From: CADEED01 sp041395625
Lineage (GTDB): Bacteria > Pseudomonadota > Gammaproteobacteria > Steroidobacterales > Steroidobacteraceae
Assembly: GCA_041395625.1 (NCBI GenBank)
Contig: JAWLAE010000001.1
Coordinates: forward strand, 1 to 64,000
DNA length: 64,000 nt
Reading direction: 5' to 3'
Shown here: positions 19,194-28,338 of the stretch, piece after piece
Layout of the letters: the number at the start of each line of letters is the position of its first letter
How positions within the stretch are numbered: the stretch's first letter is position 1
Program-made: the position numbers and the translations under genes
Notes under the pieces: model-generated
Databases searched by the model: none
What the model saw: the letters and a program-made list of their open reading frames with translations, nothing else
Told to the model about the DNA's origin: nothing

Positions 19194-19481
19194 CTAGTGA
19201 CTCAGGCCGAACTGGCGCAGTTTCTTGCGCAAGGTGCCGCGATTGATGCCGAGAATTACCGCTGCATGGCTCTGATTGCCGTCGGCGTACTCCAGAACGG
19301 CGCGGAACAGGGGCTCTTCCACTTCTCGCAACACCAGATCGTAAAGATGCGCTGGCTTGTGGCCGTTCAGGCTCGCAAAGTAATCCTCGAGCGCGCGCTC
19401 GGCATGATTACGCAATGGAATGTCTTTGCCATTGACGCGATGCGACGCATCGCGGCGCGTGCGGGAAGTCTTTGCGACCAT
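19194..19481 (-). CDS. fis: Nucleoid-associated regulator Fis
   Basis: A 95-residue protein with the C-terminal Fis helix-turn-helix (GNQSHAAVILGINRGTLRKKLRQFGL) and the LVLREVEEPLFRAVLEY dimerisation helices. Fis bends DNA and activates rRNA and other promoters in fast growth. I chose ATG 19481 (MVAKTSR) because it gives the usual length; the frame extends 20 codons further. It sits between dusB and purH, as in many gammaproteobacteria. Confidence 0.94.
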   Translation of the reverse strand: MVAKTSRTRRDASHRVNGKDIPLRNHAERALEDYFASLNGHKPAHLYDLVLREVEEPLFRAVLEYADGNQSHAAVILGINRGTLRKKLRQFGLSH

Positions 19482-19569
19482 TTTCCAATCGTCCTTGGTC
19501 TGCCGTGAGACCGCGTTATTTTCTTGTCTACCATTGAACACGCGGCGATGGCAGTGGCCGTCGCGATCA

Positions 19570-20553
19570 TCACGCGGCGGCAGCGCAATCGGCCCAGGCG
19601 TTCAAGCCCCGTTGCGTCAACGCAAACTGCAGCGACGAGTTCTCGGCTGCCATCAGCTCGCGACGTATGTCCGGGCCGTGCTGCAGCTTGGCGAGATACC
19701 AGCTGAGGTGTTTGCGTGCGACTCGCACTCCAGTGTCTTCGCCGTAGAAGGCGTAGAGAGAGTCGAGATGCTCCAAAATAATATCACGCCGCGCACCGCG
19801 TGAAAGCGGTAGAGATTTTTTTTCAGTTGCGAGGTAAGCATTGACATCACGGAAAATCCACGGCTCACCGTGCGCCGCACGACCGATCATGACGGCATCT
19901 GCGCGAGTGAAATCAATCACATCGCGCGCTTTCTGTGGCGAGTCGACATCACCATTCGCGATTACTGGAATCCGGACCGAGTCTTTGATAGAGCGAATGG
20001 TGTCGTACTCGGCCGACCCTGTATAGAAATCTGCGCGCGTGCGGCCATGAATCACGAGCGCTGCAATGCCGCTCGCCTCAGCGATCCGTGCAACGTTCGC
20101 GGCATTGCGGTGCTCGTGATCCCAACCAGTGCGAGTCTTGAGTGTCACCGGTACATTGACCGCATGCACCACCGCGTCGAGGATCCGACCAATCAGCGGT
20201 TCGTCGGTCAGCAGTGCCGAGCCGCACAACACATTGCAAACCTTCTTGGCCGGGCAGCCCATGTTGATGTCGATGATGTCGGCGCCGAGCTCGACATTGC
20301 GTCGGGCTGCCTCGGCGAGTGCGGCTGGATCCGCGCCCGCCAGCTGTACCGCGCGCGGTGAGGGCTCGCCCGTGTGGTCCATGCGTCGCCGCGACTTGGC
20401 GGAACTCCACAGCCGTACGTCGGACGTGATCATCTCCGAGGCAGCGAGCGCGGCGCCGAAACGCCGTGCCAGTACCCGGAAAGGCCGGTCCGTCACGCCT
20501 GCCATGGGAGCGAGCATCGCTGCAGTGGGCAGCTCGAAGCGACCGATGCGCAT
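19570..20553 (-). CDS. dusB: tRNA-dihydrouridine synthase DusB
   Basis: A 327-residue FMN enzyme that reduces uridine in the tRNA D-loop. It has MLAPMAGVTDRPFR, INMGCPAKKVCN (with the catalytic Cys), LKTRTGWDHEHRNA, VIHGRTRADFYTG, IANGDVDSP and VMIGRAAHGEPWIF. The KKV..VLCGSALL context and the dusB-fis order fit DusB rather than DusA/C. 88 bp separate it from fis. Confidence 0.95.
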   Translation of the reverse strand: MRIGRFELPTAAMLAPMAGVTDRPFRVLARRFGAALAASEMITSDVRLWSSAKSRRRMDHTGEPSPRAVQLAGADPAALAEAARRNVELGADIIDINMGCPAKKVCNVLCGSALLTDEPLIGRILDAVVHAVNVPVTLKTRTGWDHEHRNAANVARIAEASGIAALVIHGRTRADFYTGSAEYDTIRSIKDSVRIPVIANGDVDSPQKARDVIDFTRADAVMIGRAAHGEPWIFRDVNAYLATEKKSLPLSRGARRDIILEHLDSLYAFYGEDTGVRVARKHLSWYLAKLQHGPDIRRELMAAENSSLQFALTQRGLNAWADCAAAA

Positions 20554-20556
20554 GGC

Positions 20557-21774
20557 TCAGCTGCTGGCGGCGACTCGCCGTCGCTCGTCGTTCGCACAAC
20601 GCACGGTATCGTTCCTGTTCGGCAGGCAGGCGTCGATCTCGAAGCCCATCGCAGCGCGGCCCGGATCGACCACTCGAATATCCGTATCGATGCGTTGGTC
20701 CGCCGCGATCTCGCTGGTGTCCTTGAGTGGTGCCGGCAAATACTCGGACGGTTCGAGGTCGCGGGTCGATACCGGATTGCCGTAGCGATCCTGCAGTGTC
20801 AGCCGCAGTCGCGGCAGCGGCATGGCGCGCGCTGCCGTATTGCGGATGCTCGCGCGCACCAATAAGCGCGATGCGTCGCCCGGCAGCGTCTCCGCACCGA
20901 GTTGTCGCACCTCGTACGCGGTGACATTCCAGCGCGGTTCCAGCTTGGCACCAAATGCGCCGTACAGAGCGATGATCGGGCCCGACCAGAAGCCGCTGCT
21001 TGCCAACTCGTAGCGGGACACATGCACAAGTTGGGCGAGCAGAAGCACGCCGAGTACGACGCTGCCGATCACCGACAGCCGGCGCAGGCGCGCGCTCAAT
21101 TGACGCGCGAAATAGCCCTCTGCAACTGCCTCAGCATCGGGAAATGCCGGCGCCGTCGGTTCAACGGCAATCGCTGTGGCCAATGCGGGATGAATGGTCC
21201 TGCGATGGCTGGCAGCAGGCGCTGCCGCGACCGAAGCGACTGCGTGATCCGTCGGACCGCGCTCGTCTGCCGGCACCAGCAGCGATTCGAGGCTGCGCTG
21301 GAAGGCCGCCTTACTCTCGGGATCGTCCTCGTCGTCGTCTGGTTCGTTTGCCGCCGCTATCGGCGGCGGTGCAGCGTCATCCGGCTCGGACTGGGGCTCG
21401 GGTTCGGTGCCGGCGGTCGTCTCAGCGTCCGCTTGGTCGTCGTCCAGACCGCCCTCGAGCACGATGCTCTCGAACGTACCGGACGAAATATCGCTCGTAT
21501 CCGTCGAGGGCGCGATGAAAATGTCCGCCACTTGTGCGCGTTGTGGCTTGAACTCGAGCGCGTCGTCGGTCTCGCTGGCGGGCTGGGCCACGGGTTCCAG
21601 CGCTGGCGCGCTGACCGGTTCACCGACTGGGCCCGGCAGGCGATCTTCAGACAAATTGATGAGTGCGTTGAAGACACTCGCGCAGCGGCCGCAGCGCACG
21701 TAGCCCTGACCGGCGCGGAGGTCATGAGCGGTAACGACCAGTGTCAGGTCACATTTGGGGCAGGTGGTGAACAC
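20557..21774 (-). CDS. Zinc-ribbon DUF3426 membrane protein
   Basis: A 405-residue protein with an N-terminal MJ0042-type zinc ribbon (CPKCDLTL ... VRCGRCASVFNALINL). A long acidic low-complexity linker follows to about residue 225, then one TM helix (VIGSVVLGVLLLAQLV) and a C-terminal DUF3426 domain that ends outside the cytosol. GTG 21774 is the start because the ribbon begins five residues later. It lies between prmA and dusB, a common location for DUF3426 genes in gammaproteobacteria. Function unknown. Confidence 0.85.
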   Translation of the reverse strand: MFTTCPKCDLTLVVTAHDLRAGQGYVRCGRCASVFNALINLSEDRLPGPVGEPVSAPALEPVAQPASETDDALEFKPQRAQVADIFIAPSTDTSDISSGTFESIVLEGGLDDDQADAETTAGTEPEPQSEPDDAAPPPIAAANEPDDDEDDPESKAAFQRSLESLLVPADERGPTDHAVASVAAAPAASHRRTIHPALATAIAVEPTAPAFPDAEAVAEGYFARQLSARLRRLSVIGSVVLGVLLLAQLVHVSRYELASSGFWSGPIIALYGAFGAKLEPRWNVTAYEVRQLGAETLPGDASRLLVRASIRNTAARAMPLPRLRLTLQDRYGNPVSTRDLEPSEYLPAPLKDTSEIAADQRIDTDIRVVDPGRAAMGFEIDACLPNRNDTVRCANDERRRVAASS

Positions 21775-21818
21775 GTTATCGGTTGCAATGAGGCTCCGGC
21801 TCGGGGGCTAAGCTTAAG

Positions 21819-22715
21819 TCATCGGCGGTGTGCTGCGAGTGCAATCCAGCCGTCACGATGCCGATAGGGCTGGACATCGAACCAGTGCGATTGCGCGGCA
21901 GCGACTTCTTGTGCCTGCGACTCGAGCAGTCCGGCCAGTACCAGTGTGCCCCCGGGCGCTACCAAGTTCGCAAAGCGCGGCGCCAGATCGACCAGCGGGC
22001 CCGCGAGAATATTGGCGAGCACTACGTCCGCGGCGCTGGGGAGCGCTGCGTCGGCAGCGACGATCTGCACACGATCAGCCACGTCGTTAGCCGCAGCGTT
22101 GTCGCGGGTGGCGGTGAGCGCCTGCGGATCGATGTCGAAAGCCGTGCTCGAGGCCGCACCGAGCTTGGCTGCAGCGATGGCCAGGACGCCAGATCCGCAG
22201 CCGTAGTCGATCACATTTGCGCCGGGTGTCAGGTGTTCGTCGAGCCACTGCAGACACAGGGCCGTGGTCGCATGCGTGCCGGTGCCGAAGGCGAGGCCCG
22301 GATCGAGGCGCACGATGACTGCATCGCCATTCGCCTCGACGTGTGACTCATGGGGTGCAACCCACAGCCGGCGGCCAAAGCGCATCGGCCCGAAATCGAC
22401 TAACCACTCGCGCTCCCACACGCGGTCAGCGAGCGTGCTCACTTGCAGCGCGGCGATCGGTACGTTGAGCTGCCCGGCCAGGGTTACCATCAGCGGCAGC
22501 GGCGCGGTTTCAAACGGAAATAGTGCTTCGAGACGGGAGTGCGGCCACAAGCGAAACTCGCCCGGCGCGGGTTCCAGGATGGGCTCATCGCACTGGTCCG
22601 TATACGAGACAGCCAGTGCGCCGGCAGCGAAACAGGCAGCTTCGGCGCGTTCCGCCTGCAGCGCGGGGTCCTGACCAAGCGCATCGAGCGCGAACGACAG
22701 CGCCAACTGCGGCAC
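21819..22715 (-). CDS. prmA: Ribosomal protein L11 methyltransferase PrmA
   Basis: A 298-residue SAM-dependent methyltransferase that trimethylates ribosomal protein L11. The N-terminal substrate-binding domain is followed by RLDPGLAFGTGTHATTALCLQWL, motif I VIDYGCGSGVLAIAAAKLGA and motif IV VLANILAGPL, characteristic of PrmA. The start is GTG 22715, 2 bp after the accC stop, so it is part of the aroQ-accB-accC-prmA operon. Confidence 0.95.
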   Translation of the reverse strand: MPQLALSFALDALGQDPALQAERAEAACFAAGALAVSYTDQCDEPILEPAPGEFRLWPHSRLEALFPFETAPLPLMVTLAGQLNVPIAALQVSTLADRVWEREWLVDFGPMRFGRRLWVAPHESHVEANGDAVIVRLDPGLAFGTGTHATTALCLQWLDEHLTPGANVIDYGCGSGVLAIAAAKLGAASSTAFDIDPQALTATRDNAAANDVADRVQIVAADAALPSAADVVLANILAGPLVDLAPRFANLVAPGGTLVLAGLLESQAQEVAAAQSHWFDVQPYRHRDGWIALAAHRR

Positions 22716-22717
22716 GG

Positions 22718-24061
22718 CTATTTCAGGCCAAGCCGCCGTTCGAGATAGTGGATGTCCTGACCGCCATTGCGAAACGCAGCATGGGTGAAGATTTCCTGGT
22801 GCAAGGCCGTGTTGGTCTTGATGCCCTCGATCACCATCTCAGCCAGCGCGTTGCGCATGCGTGCGATGGCGGTTTCGCGCGTGTCGCCGTGCGCAATGAT
22901 CTTGGCGATCAGCGAATCGTAGTGCGGCGGGACGTTGTAGCCAGAATAGATATGGCTGTCGACGCGGATCCCCGGGCCGCCCGGCGGATGCCACAACTTG
23001 ATCGGGCCCGGTGAGGGCATGAACGTCTTGGCGTCCTCCGCGTTGATGCGGCACTCGATCGCATGCCCGTTCAACTGGATGTCGCTCTGCACGTACTTCA
23101 GTTTCTCGCCCGATGCGATCAGCAGCTGCGCTTTGACCAGATCGATACCCGTGACGAGTTCCGTTACCGGGTGTTCAACCTGGATGCGGGTATTCATTTC
23201 AATGAAATAGAACTGGCCGTTCTCGTACAGGAACTCCAGCGTGCCGGCACTGCGATAGCCGACCGCACGGCAGGCTTCGACGACCTGCTCACCCATCTTC
23301 TGACGTTGCTCCGGCGTGATACCTGGTGCGGGGGCTTCTTCTACTACCTTCTGATGACGGCGCTGCATCGAGCAATCCCGCTCACCCAGGTGGATGACGT
23401 TGCCGTAGTTGTCGGCCAACACCTGGAATTCGATATGGCGGGGCCGCTCCAGGAATTTCTCCATGTAGACCTGGTCATTGCCAAACGCCGCGCCGGCTTC
23501 ATTGCGGGTGATCGCGATGGCACTCGGCAGCGACGCTTCGCTGTGCACTACCCGCATGCCGCGCCCGCCGCCGCCGCCAGATGCCTTGATGATCACCGGG
23601 TAGCCGATCTCGCGCGCGATGCGGAAGTTCTCGTCGGCGTCATTGTCGAGCGGTCCATCAGACCCCGGCACGCACGGCACGCCATGTGCCTTCATCACCT
23701 TGATGGCCGAGACCTTGTCGCCCATCATGCGGATGACTTTCGCCTGCGGGCCAATGAACACGAAGCCGCTGTCCTCCACGCGTTCGGCGAAGTCGGCGTT
23801 CTCAGAGAGGAAGCCGTAACCTGGATGGATGGCCACCGAGTCCGTCACCTCGGCCGCGCTGATGATCGCGGGCATGTTGAGATAACTCTTCGGCGACGGC
23901 GGCGGGCCGATGCATACCGATTCATCCGCGAGCAGCACGTGTTTGAGATTGGCGTCAGCGGTCGAATGTACCGCTACCGTCTTGATACCCAGCTCACGAC
24001 AGGCGCGCAAAATGCGCAGCGCGATCTCGCCGCGATTGGCAATGACTATTTTCTCGAGCAT
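22718..24061 (-). CDS. accC: Biotin carboxylase AccC
   Basis: A 447-residue ATP-grasp subunit of acetyl-CoA carboxylase that carboxylates biotin on AccB. It begins MLEKIVIANRGEIALRILRA and has the Gly-rich ATP loop KASGGGGGRGMRVV, the biotin/ATP region FIEMNTRIQVEHPVTE and MEKFLERPRHIE. Full length. Start ATG 24061, nine bases after accB. Confidence 0.97.
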   Translation of the reverse strand: MLEKIVIANRGEIALRILRACRELGIKTVAVHSTADANLKHVLLADESVCIGPPPSPKSYLNMPAIISAAEVTDSVAIHPGYGFLSENADFAERVEDSGFVFIGPQAKVIRMMGDKVSAIKVMKAHGVPCVPGSDGPLDNDADENFRIAREIGYPVIIKASGGGGGRGMRVVHSEASLPSAIAITRNEAGAAFGNDQVYMEKFLERPRHIEFQVLADNYGNVIHLGERDCSMQRRHQKVVEEAPAPGITPEQRQKMGEQVVEACRAVGYRSAGTLEFLYENGQFYFIEMNTRIQVEHPVTELVTGIDLVKAQLLIASGEKLKYVQSDIQLNGHAIECRINAEDAKTFMPSPGPIKLWHPPGGPGIRVDSHIYSGYNVPPHYDSLIAKIIAHGDTRETAIARMRNALAEMVIEGIKTNTALHQEIFTHAAFRNGGQDIHYLERRLGLK

Positions 24062-24070
24062 GGCTGGTGA

Positions 24071-24535
24071 CTACTCGATTACGAACAGGGGCTGGCCGAA
24101 CTCCACGGGCTCGCCGTTCTGCGCCATGATGGCGGTGATCTTGCCGGCCTTGTCGCTCTCGATCTGGTTCATCATCTTCATTGCTTCGATGATGCACAGA
24201 ACCTGGCCTTCCTTGACTTCCGAGCCAATGTCGACGAAGGGCTTCGCGCCTGGTGAGGGCGCGCCGTAGAACGTGCCGACCATCGGTGCGGTGACCACGT
24301 GCTCGTTGCCGCGTGGTTTGCCGACTGCCGGTTCTAGACCGGCAACCGCGGCAACGGCAGGCGCGGCGCTGTGTGCCGGTGGCGGCACTTGCACCTGCGG
24401 CGGCGCATACACCGCTGCGGCACCGGTCGGCATGCGACTGATGCGCACCGCTTCCTCCCCCTCCTTGATCTCGATTTCGGCGATGCCGGACTCTTCGAGC
24501 AATTCGATGAGTTTTTTTACTTTGCGAATGTCCAT
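24071..24535 (-). CDS. accB: Biotin carboxyl carrier protein AccB
   Basis: A 154-residue protein with an N-terminal helical segment (MDIRKVKKLIELLEESG), an Ala/Pro-rich flexible linker and a C-terminal biotinyl domain whose EAMKMMN motif carries the biotinylated Lys. It shuttles carboxybiotin between AccC and the carboxyltransferase of fatty-acid synthesis. Confidence 0.96.
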   Translation of the reverse strand: MDIRKVKKLIELLEESGIAEIEIKEGEEAVRISRMPTGAAAVYAPPQVQVPPPAHSAAPAVAAVAGLEPAVGKPRGNEHVVTAPMVGTFYGAPSPGAKPFVDIGSEVKEGQVLCIIEAMKMMNQIESDKAGKITAIMAQNGEPVEFGQPLFVIE

Positions 24536-24567
24536 GCGACTTGAGGACCTCTGATGAAAGACGATGG

Positions 24568-24584
24568 CGCGGGCATTGCCCGCG
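24568..24584 (-). repeat. Hairpin between aroQ and accB
   Basis: A perfect 7-bp stem with a 3-base loop, CGCGGGC-ATT-GCCCGCG. It lies between aroQ and accB, has no T-run on either side, and may act as an mRNA processing or stability element. Together with the 9-bp inverted repeat at 24601-24619 inside the aroQ 3' end, it puts two strong hairpins within 52 bases. Confidence 0.5.
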
Positions 24585-24591
24585 ATTGTTA

Positions 24592-25029
24592 TTAGTGTGC
24601 GCGGGCCGCTGCGGCCCGCAGTGCCAGCTCGTAGCCAAGGGGGCCCAGGCCGACGATGCAGCCCAGCGCGATATCCGAGAAATACGAGTGATGCCGGAAC
24701 GACTCACGCGCGAAGGTGTTGGAAAGGTGGATTTCAACGAACGGCAGCTGGACACCGAGGAACGCGTCGCGCAGCGCGATGCTCGTATGGGTGAACGCGC
24801 CCGGATTGAAGATCGCGCAGCGGACGCTGTCGGCTCGTGCCGTCTGGATGCGGGCGATCAGCTCGTGCTCTGCGTTGCTCTGAAACGTGACCAGCTCGTG
24901 GCCGAGTTCGCCGGCGAGCGCCTGCAGACGCGACTCGATGGCGGGCAGGGTGTCGGATCCGTACACTTCCGGCTCGCGCTGGCCGAGCAGGTTGAGATTC
25001 GGTCCGTTTAACAATAGCAGCCGCGCCAT
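24592..25029 (-). CDS. aroQ: Type II 3-dehydroquinate dehydratase AroQ
   Basis: A 145-residue type II dehydroquinase of the shikimate pathway. It has the LLNGPNLNLLGQREPEVYG opening with the catalytic Tyr, NPGAFTHTSIALRDA, and VEIHLSN with the catalytic His before the Asn region. It sits upstream of accB, as in Pseudomonas. The 3' end contains GCGGGCCGC-T-GCGGCCCGC (24601-24619), a perfect inverted repeat encoding the Ala/Arg tail. Confidence 0.95.
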   Translation of the reverse strand: MARLLLLNGPNLNLLGQREPEVYGSDTLPAIESRLQALAGELGHELVTFQSNAEHELIARIQTARADSVRCAIFNPGAFTHTSIALRDAFLGVQLPFVEIHLSNTFARESFRHHSYFSDIALGCIVGLGPLGYELALRAAAARAH

Positions 25030-25109
25030 AGAGCCTTTACCCCGCCCCCAAACAGAGCAATTTGACGCAAATGTACCCTAAACTGCAGCGATCTGCTGCA
25101 AATGTCCCA

Positions 25110-25859
25110 CTATCTTGCAGGCGGGGCGGGCTCGGGGCTGCTTTTGGCGCGCTGCGCCGACAGTTTCTGCAGTTCCGAGGCGATCGACTTGCGCGCCGCA
25201 TCCGGGGCAAGCGTGGCGGCGTCCACTTCAGCCACCCGATCGAGAATGAAGTCTGCCTCGTCGCGGTGTAGCTCGCCAATCTTGAGCGCAAGAATGCGCC
25301 CCGAACGATCGGCAAAGATGCTGACTGGAAAGGCGAGGCCAACGCCGAACGCGTCGGCCGCCGCCAGCCCATCTTCTTCGCCAATCAGCAACGGATAGTC
25401 GACCCGCGTTTCCTGTACGTACTGCAACACGTCGTCACGGAAATCCACCGCGATGCCCACTACCTCGAAGCCTTGCGCGCTCCGCTCACGCCGCAACTCG
25501 TTGAGTAAGGGAATTTCGCGCCGACAGGGTGCGCACCAGGTCGCCCAGAAATTGATCAGTAGTGGCCGTCCGCCAAACGATGCCAACGCCGTGGCCTTGC
25601 CGTCCCGGTCGGTCAAGGTAATGGCTGGCAGATACTCGGGCACGGCGCGTGGCCGCGCTGCAGGCGTCGGGTCACCCGACTCGTCAGGCTTGAACTGGGG
25701 TGCGATCACGGGCGTGACGGAGAGCCGACCGTTGCTGCTTTCGCTTTGCAGGATGCCAGACAACAGAAAGCCCGCGAGCCCCGACGCGGCAACGACTATC
25801 ACGGCAAGGCCCAGCAGACTGCGTTGCCGACGCGCGCGCTTGCCTGTGTCGCTCGTCAC
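25110..25859 (-). CDS. TlpA-like membrane-anchored thiol-disulfide oxidoreductase
   Basis: A 249-residue protein. One N-terminal TM anchor (LLGLAVIVVAASGLAGFLL) is followed by a periplasmic thioredoxin-like domain with active site WATWCAPCRREIP and a FPVSIFADRSG cis-Pro segment. It probably receives electrons from the adjacent DsbD and reduces periplasmic targets such as apocytochromes, a sensible partner in a genome with secreted haem-c proteins. GTG 25859 starts 4 bp after the dsbD stop. A TTG at 25916 would overlap dsbD by 53 bp and is less likely. Confidence 0.88.
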   Translation of the reverse strand: MTSDTGKRARRQRSLLGLAVIVVAASGLAGFLLSGILQSESSNGRLSVTPVIAPQFKPDESGDPTPAARPRAVPEYLPAITLTDRDGKATALASFGGRPLLINFWATWCAPCRREIPLLNELRRERSAQGFEVVGIAVDFRDDVLQYVQETRVDYPLLIGEEDGLAAADAFGVGLAFPVSIFADRSGRILALKIGELHRDEADFILDRVAEVDAATLAPDAARKSIASELQKLSAQRAKSSPEPAPPAR

Positions 25860-25863
25860 GTCG

Positions 25864-28107
25864 TCAGGGCTGCGAACGGGCGGTACGTATGTCGGCAGCA
25901 ACAGCTGCCCTGACAACGGCCGCGAATTGTGGCGCTTTCATATAGCCCACCACACGGAAGTTGCGCCTTTCGATGCCGTCCGGGCCGTAGAAGGCGATGG
26001 TCGGTGGCCCGAAAATATCGAAATGCTGCAGCAAAGCACGATCATCCGCATCGTTTGCGGTAACGTCAGCCTGCAGTAGGACCGTATTGCCGAGCGCTGC
26101 CTGCACGCTGCTGGCTGTGAAGGTGTACTTCTCCATCTCTTTGCACGATACGCACCAGTCGGCATAGAAGTCGAGCATAACGCTGCGCCCGGCGTTGCTC
26201 GCCGCTGCGACGGCGCTGTCCAGATCGGCGACCGTCTTGATACGCGTGAACTCGAGGTGCGACTGTTTGGCGGCTAGTTGCGGTATCGGTGCCAGCGGAT
26301 CGTTGCCACCGAGCGCCGCGCCTGCTAACAGAGCAACACCATACAGACCAGCGATGACTCCCGCCGTCCGCGCTACCAGCCGACCTGCACCACTCTTGAT
26401 TGCCGCCTGCCACAGCAGCCATGCGGCAACCAGCGCCGGCACTGCCCACAGGACCAGGCTGAGCCAGCCTGGCACGATACGCGCGAACATCCAGGCTGCC
26501 ACACCTAACAGCATTACGCCGAACAGGTTCTTGACCGTGTCCATCCAGGCGCCGGCGCGGGGCAGCAGCTTGCCCGCGGAAGCACCGACCAACAACAATG
26601 GCGTACCCATGCCGAGGCTCATGGCGAACAGCGCGCTGCCACCACGCACCATGTCACCCGTCTGGCTGATGACCGTCAGCGCCGCGATCAATGGAGGTGC
26701 GACGCAGGCAGTCACGATCAGGGATGACAGGGCGCCCATCAGCGCGACGCCGGCGTAGTTGCCGGCCTGCTGCTTGTTCGAGGCATCCGTCAGTCGGGTC
26801 TGGATGGCTGCCGGCATCTGAATGGTGAACAAGCCGAACATCGACAAGGCGAGCACCACGAACAGCGTGCCAAACAGGATGATGATCCATGGCTGATTGA
26901 ACGTCGCCTGCAGGTTGAAGCCCGAGCCCAGTGCGCCAGCCGCAATTCCCGCACCCGTGTACATCGACGCCATGCCGAGGACATAGGCCACGGAGAGGCC
27001 GAAAGCGCGGCCCGTCGGCACGTTGTCACCCTGGCCAGCAATCAGTCCTGAGAGTATTGGCACCATCGGCAGCACGCAGGGCGTGAAAGCCAATAACAAC
27101 CCGGCGCCAAAGAAGCTCAGCAGCACCCAAACGAGCTTGCCGTCGCGTATCAAGGCCGCGAGTCGATCCTGTTCCGAGACGAACCGACCGCCTCCGCCGC
27201 TGGCCGGATCTTCGCCGGAGACACTGCCAGCCGCCGATTCGCCATCGAGCGGCAGCGCCACGCTGACAGTCTTGGTGATCGGTGGGTAGCACAGCCCCGC
27301 GTCGGCGCAACCTTGGTAGGTCACTTTGAACTGCGCGCTTGCCGTCGTCAGCGGCGCGGAGAAGCTCGCCTGCACGGCGCCGCGATATACTTCCTGCTCG
27401 CCGAAGTATTCATCGCTATGCGCTTCGCCGGTGGGCAGCACCAGCGTGCCGATGGGTGCGCCGGTCACGGCGGGTGCTACCTTCATGCGGGACTTGTACA
27501 GGTAGTAGCCCGGCGCGATCACCCAGTCGAGCTCGACGCGATTTGCGGCCGTGGCGACCGCCGTCAGGATGAATGCCTGCTCCGGATCGAGGAACTCATC
27601 AGAATTGCTGGCTGCGCTAGCGCCAAATATCGTATCGATGGATTTGTTAGCAGTAGCGGCGCCGCCCGCGGCAGCGGGCAGCGTCACGCTGGTTCGCCAG
27701 GTCGTCGGCGGATAACATAGGCCCGCATCCGCACAGCCTTGCAGCCGCAGCTCGAGCGGCACCACGCCGCCCGGAGCCGCACCGGCGAGCGGTGCTGTTA
27801 CCGTGAAGTCACCGCGGAACACGGTTTGTTTGCCGAAATACTCGTCTTCATGCATTTCACCAGCCGGGTAGGTAGGCTCGCCGAGTGATACGCCCGGTGC
27901 ATCGGTCGCGAGCCCCATGCGCTTCTGGTAAAGGTAATACCCGGTGGCGACCGACCAAGCCACGGTGACCGTTGTGCCGTCCGTGGACGCCGAATAACGA
28001 AACGCCTGCTCCGGCGGAATGAATTCATCCTCGGCGGCGGTGGCGACCAGGTGGCTGCAGGCGCCCAGCGCGGCCAGCAGGATGGCGGGCAAGTGGCTGA
28101 ATTTCAT
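25864..28107 (-). CDS. dsbD: DsbD thiol:disulfide interchange protein with duplicated N-terminal domain
   Basis: A 747-residue protein, longer than E. coli DsbD (about 565). After the signal peptide it has two tandem DsbD-alpha-like domains (about residues 27-145 and 168-285). Each has FxxPEQAF, GYYLYxxRM, GExHxDEYFGxQ.VYRG and a QGCADAGLCYPP motif with the redox Cys pair. Eight or so TM helices follow, with CVLPMVP and VTACVAPP cysteines. The C-terminal thioredoxin domain has DWCVSCKEME. It passes electrons from cytosolic thioredoxin to periplasmic partners. It is divergent from groES. Confidence 0.95.
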   Translation of the reverse strand: MKFSHLPAILLAALGACSHLVATAAEDEFIPPEQAFRYSASTDGTTVTVAWSVATGYYLYQKRMGLATDAPGVSLGEPTYPAGEMHEDEYFGKQTVFRGDFTVTAPLAGAAPGGVVPLELRLQGCADAGLCYPPTTWRTSVTLPAAAGGAATANKSIDTIFGASAASNSDEFLDPEQAFILTAVATAANRVELDWVIAPGYYLYKSRMKVAPAVTGAPIGTLVLPTGEAHSDEYFGEQEVYRGAVQASFSAPLTTASAQFKVTYQGCADAGLCYPPITKTVSVALPLDGESAAGSVSGEDPASGGGGRFVSEQDRLAALIRDGKLVWVLLSFFGAGLLLAFTPCVLPMVPILSGLIAGQGDNVPTGRAFGLSVAYVLGMASMYTGAGIAAGALGSGFNLQATFNQPWIIILFGTLFVVLALSMFGLFTIQMPAAIQTRLTDASNKQQAGNYAGVALMGALSSLIVTACVAPPLIAALTVISQTGDMVRGGSALFAMSLGMGTPLLLVGASAGKLLPRAGAWMDTVKNLFGVMLLGVAAWMFARIVPGWLSLVLWAVPALVAAWLLWQAAIKSGAGRLVARTAGVIAGLYGVALLAGAALGGNDPLAPIPQLAAKQSHLEFTRIKTVADLDSAVAAASNAGRSVMLDFYADWCVSCKEMEKYTFTASSVQAALGNTVLLQADVTANDADDRALLQHFDIFGPPTIAFYGPDGIERRNFRVVGYMKAPQFAAVVRAAVAADIRTARSQP

Positions 28108-28227
28108 TGACTAGACTGTCCCATCGGGCGGTCGAATAGAGTATCAGGACCGCCGCGACCCTCGGTTGCTATGCGTCATGGCCGGCGAATTTGTTGCATC
28201 GCAATACAAAAACATTTCCCACCTAGC

Positions 28228-28256
28228 CTTGAATTCGGCGGGGCCACCCCTACAAT
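28228..28256 (+). promoter_or_regulatory. groESL promoter with overlapping sigma70- and sigma32-like boxes
   Basis: TTGAAT (28229-28234) and TACAAT (28251-28256), 16 bases apart, form a good sigma70 promoter. The same region reads CTTGAA, 13 bases, then CCCCTACAA, a sigma32-like arrangement. The -10 runs straight into the CIRCE operator. Confidence 0.65.
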
Positions 28257-28282
28257 TAGCAGCCACTTGGGGAGAGTGCTAA
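28256..28282 (+). promoter_or_regulatory. CIRCE operator (HrcA binding site) of groESL
   Basis: TTAGCAGCC (28256-28264), a 9-base spacer, then GAGTGCTAA (28274-28282). The consensus CIRCE is TTAGCACTC-N9-GAGTGCTAA. The right arm is perfect, and the left arm differs at two positions. It indicates HrcA repression of the chaperonin operon. Confidence 0.9.
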
Positions 28283-28338
28283 TAGCCGCCCCTGGGTCGG
28301 TTTCAATTCAATAAACATCAATTTTAAGGAGCGAAAGC

